From Candidatus Ruthturnera sp. (GTDB lineage Bacteria; Pseudomonadota; Gammaproteobacteria; PS1; Pseudothioglobaceae): a stretch of 10,480 nucleotides of DNA. The notes beneath the pieces are model-generated. The model was given only the letters and a program-made list of their open reading frames with translations. It was not told the origin of the DNA and did not search any database. The translations under genes and the position numbers were made by a program. Each line of letters begins with the position of its first letter. Positions within the stretch are counted from its first letter, which is position 1. Location: assembly GCA_018648985.1 (NCBI GenBank), contig JABGOT010000079.1:4059-14538 (forward strand), in the 5' to 3' direction. This document shows positions 7,100 through 10,480 of the stretch, piece by piece.

Positions 7100-8149
7100 G
7101 TGGTAACTTTTTCAAAAAATGACTCACATTACATGTCGCTTGCACTCAAGCTTGCCGGCCAAGGTAGAGATGGCGTTAAGGCCAATCCCATGGTGGGTTG
7201 CGTGGTGGTTAAAGACGATAGGATCATAGCCAAAGGCTACCACCAAACCTTTGGTGAAGCACACGCAGAAATCAACGCTTTAGAGCAAATCAACCATCAG
7301 GCTAATGGCGCCACACTTTATGTGACTTTAGAGCCTTGCTCACATCAAGGAAAAACACCACCCTGTGCACAAGCCATTATTAATGCAGGCGTCAAACACG
7401 TGGTTATTGCTACACTAGACCCGAACCCATTGGTCAGTGGCCAAGGTCTTGCTATGTTAAAAGAAGCCAATATTAAAGTCAGTGTTGGTTTATTAGAAGC
7501 CGAAGCTTTAACGCTTAATCGTGGCTTTATTAAACGCATGCAAACAGGATTGCCTTTTGTTACTTGCAAAATCGCCATGAGTCTTGATGGCAAAACTGCC
7601 ATGGCTTCTGGTGAAAGCCAATGGATTACGGGTGAAGCTGCTAGAACAGATGTGCAACACTTACGCGCTAAAAATCAAGCCATTGTCACCGGGTCTGGTA
7701 CCGTTTTATCTGACAATCCTTTAATGACTGTGCGACTTGATACATCTACTGTAACGCCTTTACGAGTGGTGATTGATAGCCAACAACAAATCACAGATCA
7801 AACCTTCAATATTTTTTCAGATGATGCGCCAACCCTATTACTCAACCCTGGCAATAGCAAAATACTTAAAAATGGAAAAATCGATCTAGCTGATGCACTT
7901 AAACAACTAGGAAAACAAGGCATCAATACCGTCTTACTTGAAGCAGGGCCTAATTTGATTGGCGCTATGATTGAGGCAAAATTAGTCGACGAGCTTGTCA
8001 TTTATACTGCACCGTTGCTAATGGGTAGTAATGCCAACTCAATGGCAACCTTAGCACTTGACACCATGGAAAATAAGATTCAACTCGACCTCAGTGACAT
8101 TAGAATGGTGGGTAACGATATCCGTATAACTGCAAATATAAAAACATGA
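7100..8149 (+). CDS. ribD: Bifunctional diaminohydroxyphosphoribosylaminopyrimidine deaminase / 5-amino-6-(5-phosphoribosylamino)uracil reductase
   Basis: RibD performs the second and third steps of riboflavin synthesis after GTP cyclohydrolase II. The N-terminal deaminase domain (about residues 8-145) holds the zinc site: His55 and Glu57 in HAE, Cys80 in the PCSH motif, and Cys89 in TPPC. The reductase domain (about 150-349) opens with KIAMSLDGKTA and ASGESQWITG, typical of the NADPH-dependent part. Length (349) is near the usual 360-370. The start is uncertain: GTG at 7100 gives a normal N-terminus before the YMxxAL helix, while the ATG at 7133 would start inside that motif. Neither has a Shine-Dalgarno. 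The gene is divergent from recA and overlaps coaBC by 4 nt (ATGA). There is no room upstream for an FMN riboswitch. Confidence 0.95.
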   Translation: MVTFSKNDSHYMSLALKLAGQGRDGVKANPMVGCVVVKDDRIIAKGYHQTFGEAHAEINALEQINHQANGATLYVTLEPCSHQGKTPPCAQAIINAGVKHVVIATLDPNPLVSGQGLAMLKEANIKVSVGLLEAEALTLNRGFIKRMQTGLPFVTCKIAMSLDGKTAMASGESQWITGEAARTDVQHLRAKNQAIVTGSGTVLSDNPLMTVRLDTSTVTPLRVVIDSQQQITDQTFNIFSDDAPTLLLNPGNSKILKNGKIDLADALKQLGKQGINTVLLEAGPNLIGAMIEAKLVDELVIYTAPLLMGSNANSMATLALDTMENKIQLDLSDIRMVGNDIRITANIKT

Positions 8150-9339
8150 GTCATTTAACCAACAAAAATATTGTGCTTGGCGTTAGTGGCTCAATTGCCG
8201 CTTACAAGGCGCCTGATATTGTGCGCCGTTTACAAGATTTAGGCGCCGAAGTTCGCGTTATCTTAACCCAAGGTGGTGCACAATTTATTACTGAGCTGTC
8301 TTTACAAGCTACTTCTAAAAACAAAGTTCATGACAATTTATGGGACAAGGAAGCTGAATTATCCATGGGGCATATTGAATTAGCCAAATGGGCAGATGCA
8401 TTATTAATTGCACCAGCCAGCGCCAATACAATTTCAAACATAGCGGCAGGTAAGGCTTGTGATTTACTTAGTAGCGTGATTTTAGCCAGTGACTGCCCAA
8501 TCTTAATTGCACCGGCGATGAACCAACAAATGTATGCTTCTATCAGTGTTCAGGCCAATTTAGCAACGCTCGTACAGCGAGATATTCAAATCATCAACCC
8601 TGAGCACGGAGTACAAGCCTGTGGCGATATTGGCGAAGGGCGATTACCCGAGTCAGATAAAATCGCCAAGCAAGTAGGGCTAATGTTTCAATCCACCAAA
8701 CTGAGTGGCAAAAAAGTATTAATCACCTTAGGCGCCACCATTGAAGCCATTGACCCAGTTAGATACCTTTCTAACCATTCCAGCGGCAAGATGGGATCTG
8801 CACTTGCAGAGGCTTGTATTGAAGCTGGCGCACAAGTCACTCTTGTGGCTGGCAATGTTAGTGTTGAGCTTAATCAAAAAGCAGAAATAATTTCAGCAAC
8901 AACTGCTGAAAAAATGCATCAATCGGTGATGAAAAATATCAACGGCCAAGATATTTTTATTGCTTGCGCAGCGGTGAGTGATTATTCGATAAAAAACCCT
9001 GAAAATCACAAAATAAAGAAGTCCAACCAAACATTAACAATAGAACTCACCCCAACCAAAGATATTTTAAAAGAGGTTTGTAAATTAGACAAAAAACCTA
9101 TTTGCATTGGTTTTGCCGCAGAGACACAAAACCTACTTGAAAATGCCCAAAACAAGCTTAATAACAAAGGCTGTGATGCCATTATTCTAAATGACGTTTC
9201 AAATGCCGATTTAGGCTTTAAAAGTGACGAAAATGCCGTGGTTTTTATCGATCAAAAAAGCAATGTAAAACTGGCAAAAAATAGCAAACAAAAGCTGGGT
9301 CGAAAAATCATTGAAATCATCAGTGAAAAATTTTTATAA
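8146..9339 (+). CDS. coaBC: Bifunctional phosphopantothenoylcysteine decarboxylase / phosphopantothenate-cysteine ligase
   Basis: CoaBC joins cysteine to 4'-phosphopantothenate using CTP and then decarboxylates the product to 4'-phosphopantetheine, in coenzyme A synthesis. The N-terminal flavin-dependent decarboxylase (about 1-180) starts with the GVSGSIAAYK flavin-binding motif, has catalytic His76, the PAMNxxM motif at 123-129, and Cys159 in ACGDIGEGR. The ligase domain (about 188-397) has IDPVRYLSNHSSGKMG with Asn210, the AAVSDY motif and Lys289; these last two residues match E. coli numbers. The decarboxylase motif ends in Tyr (MNQQMY) where Trp is more usual. The ATG overlaps the ribD stop as ATGA, so the two are translationally coupled. 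397 residues is normal. No clear intrinsic terminator follows directly, although two inverted repeats lie downstream. Confidence 0.96.
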   Translation: MSHLTNKNIVLGVSGSIAAYKAPDIVRRLQDLGAEVRVILTQGGAQFITELSLQATSKNKVHDNLWDKEAELSMGHIELAKWADALLIAPASANTISNIAAGKACDLLSSVILASDCPILIAPAMNQQMYASISVQANLATLVQRDIQIINPEHGVQACGDIGEGRLPESDKIAKQVGLMFQSTKLSGKKVLITLGATIEAIDPVRYLSNHSSGKMGSALAEACIEAGAQVTLVAGNVSVELNQKAEIISATTAEKMHQSVMKNINGQDIFIACAAVSDYSIKNPENHKIKKSNQTLTIELTPTKDILKEVCKLDKKPICIGFAAETQNLLENAQNKLNNKGCDAIILNDVSNADLGFKSDENAVVFIDQKSNVKLAKNSKQKLGRKIIEIISEKFL

Positions 9340-9372
9340 ATAACGAAAAACCTTGTTAAATCAACACTCAAT

Positions 9373-9402
9373 AGAGTTACTCACAAAACTGTGGATAACT
9401 CT
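9373..9402. repeat. Inverted repeat, 13-nt arms, 4-nt loop
   Basis: The arms at 9373-9385 and 9390-9402 pair at 11 of 13 positions around the loop AAAC. The hairpin begins 33 nt after the coaBC stop, so it could stop or stabilise the ribD-coaBC transcript. It has no run of T directly after it, which argues against a standard intrinsic terminator. The right arm contains the DnaA-box sequence. Confidence 0.6.
9390..9398 (-). promoter_or_regulatory. Perfect DnaA-box sequence
   Basis: The plus strand reads TGTGGATAA, so the minus strand carries TTATCCACA, the highest-affinity DnaA box. A weaker copy in the opposite orientation, TTACTCACA (two mismatches), occupies 9377-9385 in the other arm of the hairpin. 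The nine-base match is seen directly. Whether DnaA binds is unknown, and one box can occur by chance. Confidence 0.4.
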
Positions 9403-9415
9403 GTTAATATCTTAC

Positions 9416-9462
9416 CAAAATCCATGAAAAACACCGATATATTACGGTTTTCTATGGTTTTG
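9416..9462. repeat. Imperfect inverted repeat, arms of about 20 nt
   Basis: The left arm at 9416-9436 (CAAAATCCAT then AAAAACACCG) pairs with the right arm at 9445-9462 (CGGTTTTCTATGGTTTTG), allowing small bulges, around the loop ATATATTA. The central CCG/CGG and the ATGG pairs give a moderately stable stem. It lies between the first hairpin and the candidate promoter and could be a weak bidirectional terminator or an operator; no clean T-tract follows it. Confidence 0.5.
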
Positions 9463-9486
9463 AATAAAAACTAAACACTTATTATT

Positions 9487-9515
9487 TTTACTTTAAAATC
9501 AATAACTTATATAAA
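9487..9515 (+). promoter_or_regulatory. Candidate sigma-70 promoter for the small ORF and comEC
   Basis: TTTACT at 9487-9492 and TATAAA at 9510-9515 are separated by 17 nt, the ideal spacing. Transcription would start near 9522, leaving about 50 nt before the strong ribosome site at 9571. The region is so AT-rich that chance matches are expected. Confidence 0.4.
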
Positions 9516-9570
9516 TTCACACCAAATGATAATATTAGAAAACACTAATTTATTACTTTTATCACACTAT

Positions 9571-9575
9571 GGAGG
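9571..9575 (+). promoter_or_regulatory. Strong Shine-Dalgarno before the 21-codon ORF
   Basis: GGAGG lies 10 nt before the ATG at 9586. It is the strongest ribosome-binding sequence in the window, where most genes have none. The spacing is slightly long. It also overlaps an ATG at 9569 that opens an 18-codon frame ending near 9625, but that ATG is too close to use this site. Confidence 0.55.
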
Positions 9576-9585
9576 ATAACTTTTT

Positions 9586-9651
9586 ATGTTCCACGTATCA
9601 AATCAAGTGTTTCACGAAATATTAGACTATCATAAAATAGTAATTATTTAA
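9586..9651 (+). CDS. Possible 21-residue leader peptide upstream of comEC
   Basis: The frame runs from ATG to TAA and encodes a 21-residue peptide starting MFHVSNQVF and ending KIVII, with three histidines and a hydrophobic end. Support comes from the strong GGAGG upstream, a plausible promoter, and its place 33 nt before comEC on the same strand. It has no recognisable homologue and no run of one amino acid as in classic attenuators. It could be a leader peptide, a small membrane-associated peptide, the remnant start of a lost gene, or an accident. Confidence 0.35.
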   Translation: MFHVSNQVFHEILDYHKIVII

Positions 9652-9684
9652 TCTAGTCATCTCTCCATTTTATTGTCGATTTTT

Positions 9685-10480
9685 ATGCTGATTTACGCCC
9701 TAAATTTTCTACTTGGTATCAGTGTATTTTCATTCAAAAATACACTTGAAATATCAAGTGGTGAGTGGATGGTAATTTTATGTGGTTTTTTAGCGATTTT
9801 AGCGCTGTTTAAACGCCAAAAACCGCTGGCAATCAATGGTTTGATTTTTTTACTGGGTTTTGCCTGGATGGGCTGGTTTTCTACTCAAAACTTAAATACT
9901 CATGTAGAGGATGTTTACCTTAATCAACCGATACTCGTAACCGGAGTAATTGCCGATTTGCCCGAATCTTCTACTGATAAAACCAAATTTATTTTTTCTG
10001 TCAATTCTCCCTTTAAGGCCCGAGTTAAGCTCTCTTGGTATGGCAAAAATCACCCCGACTTACAAACAGGTGATGCTTGGCAATTACAACTCAAACTTAA
10101 GCGTAATAATGGCTACCAAAATTTGGGCGGATTTGATTACGAACAATGGTTGTTTTACAAACAGATTGACGCAACTGGCTATGTCAGATCCTCAGAGTCT
10201 AATCAGCTGATTGAGGCTAACCAAGTAAATTCGATTGATCGATTTAGACAAAAACTTCGTTATTCACTACAACCATTTTTACAGCCCTTAGATTTTGGCG
10301 GTGTGATTAACGCTCTAATTATTGGTGACCGATCTTTTATTAAAGACTCGAACTGGGCGATATTTAAAGCCACCAACACCACGCATTTAAGCGTTATCTC
10401 TGGGCTACACATTGGTTTGATTTCTGGGTTTGTATTCCTATTGGCACAATTTTTATGGCGTCGCTGTCAGTACTGCTGTC
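9685..10480 (+). CDS. comEC: DNA internalization protein ComEC/Rec2, N-terminal part (3' truncated by window)
   Basis: ComEC is the inner-membrane channel that passes single-stranded DNA into the cytoplasm during natural transformation. The frame is open from ATG 9685 to the window end, giving 265 residues with no stop. Three membrane segments occupy about residues 3-15, 29-43 and 51-65. A soluble domain follows with the DUF4131-type pattern GDAWQLQLKLKR and GGFDYE at 148-153, then GYVR. The competence domain begins around residue 205, with IIGDRSFI and then the family hallmark HLSVISGLHIGL at 234-245. The Shine-Dalgarno is poor, so translation may depend on the upstream small ORF. The rest of the channel and any C-terminal metallo-beta-lactamase domain lie beyond the window. 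The start fits the family, whose first helix begins at residue 1-5. Confidence 0.92.
   Translation, partial: MLIYALNFLLGISVFSFKNTLEISSGEWMVILCGFLAILALFKRQKPLAINGLIFLLGFAWMGWFSTQNLNTHVEDVYLNQPILVTGVIADLPESSTDKTKFIFSVNSPFKARVKLSWYGKNHPDLQTGDAWQLQLKLKRNNGYQNLGGFDYEQWLFYKQIDATGYVRSSESNQLIEANQVNSIDRFRQKLRYSLQPFLQPLDFGGVINALIIGDRSFIKDSNWAIFKATNTTHLSVISGLHIGLISGFVFLLAQFLWRRCQYCC

Larger units (their letters stand above)
9340..9684. other. AT-rich gap between coaBC and comEC
   Basis: This 345-bp stretch is the only long gap in an otherwise very compact window. It holds, left to right, an inverted repeat containing a perfect DnaA-box sequence (9373-9402), a second imperfect inverted repeat (9416-9462), a candidate promoter (9487-9515), a strong ribosome site and a 21-codon ORF (9571-9651). 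The rest is very AT-rich. No tRNA or known riboswitch is recognised. Each element is listed separately. Confidence 0.8.

Noticed and set aside
9389..9402. Standard intrinsic terminator for coaBC
   Set aside because: A stem exists, but it is AT-rich and not followed by a run of T, so I list it as an inverted repeat only.
9340..9684. Replication origin (oriC) in the AT-rich gap
   Set aside because: Only one perfect DnaA box and one two-mismatch partner are present, no further clear boxes or GATC cluster are seen, and neither dnaA, dnaN nor mnmG is adjacent.
9950..10210. 86-codon plus-strand frame inside comEC
   Set aside because: The comEC frame over the same bases has clear family motifs (GGFDYE, GDxW), so this is an out-of-frame shadow.

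Overview
The window looks like a chromosomal segment of an AT-rich gammaproteobacterium. RecA, Tgt and CoaBC share key residues with the E. coli proteins, often at the same residue numbers. Compact AT-rich housekeeping DNA of this kind is typical of the sulfur-oxidising SUP05/Thioglobus/Bathymodiolus-symbiont group, but that placement is an inference and no marker here proves it. I see no mobile element, CRISPR array, rRNA or tRNA.

Layout. Positions 1-1993 (+) hold the end of mreD and a complete mrdA (PBP2), the elongation part of the cell-shape cluster. Positions 1983-7030 (-) form one tightly packed transcription unit, read from right to left: recA, recX, a small Cys/His-rich orphan, an Atm1-type ABC exporter, tgt, and a small degenerate receiver-domain protein. 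Every junction overlaps or abuts. The unit runs tail-to-tail into mrdA with an 11-nt overlap of coding sequence. Positions 7100-9339 (+) hold ribD and coaBC, a 4-nt overlapping pair for flavin and coenzyme A synthesis, divergent from recA across only 69 bp. Positions 9340-9684 are an AT-rich gap with two inverted repeats, one carrying a perfect DnaA-box sequence, a plausible promoter, and a 21-codon ORF behind a strong Shine-Dalgarno. Positions 9685-10480 (+) are the first 265 codons of comEC, the DNA-uptake channel, cut by the window end.

How the genes fit together. MreD and PBP2 act in lateral-wall peptidoglycan synthesis. RecA and its modulator RecX handle homologous recombination, and ComEC would supply imported single-stranded DNA to RecA. 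Tgt makes the queuosine precursor in tRNA. RibD and CoaBC make cofactors. The least explained parts are the Cys/His-rich orphan next to the exporter, the receiver-like protein lacking the usual phosphorylation residues, and the coaBC-comEC gap with its hairpins and candidate leader peptide. No clearly new multi-gene system is visible.
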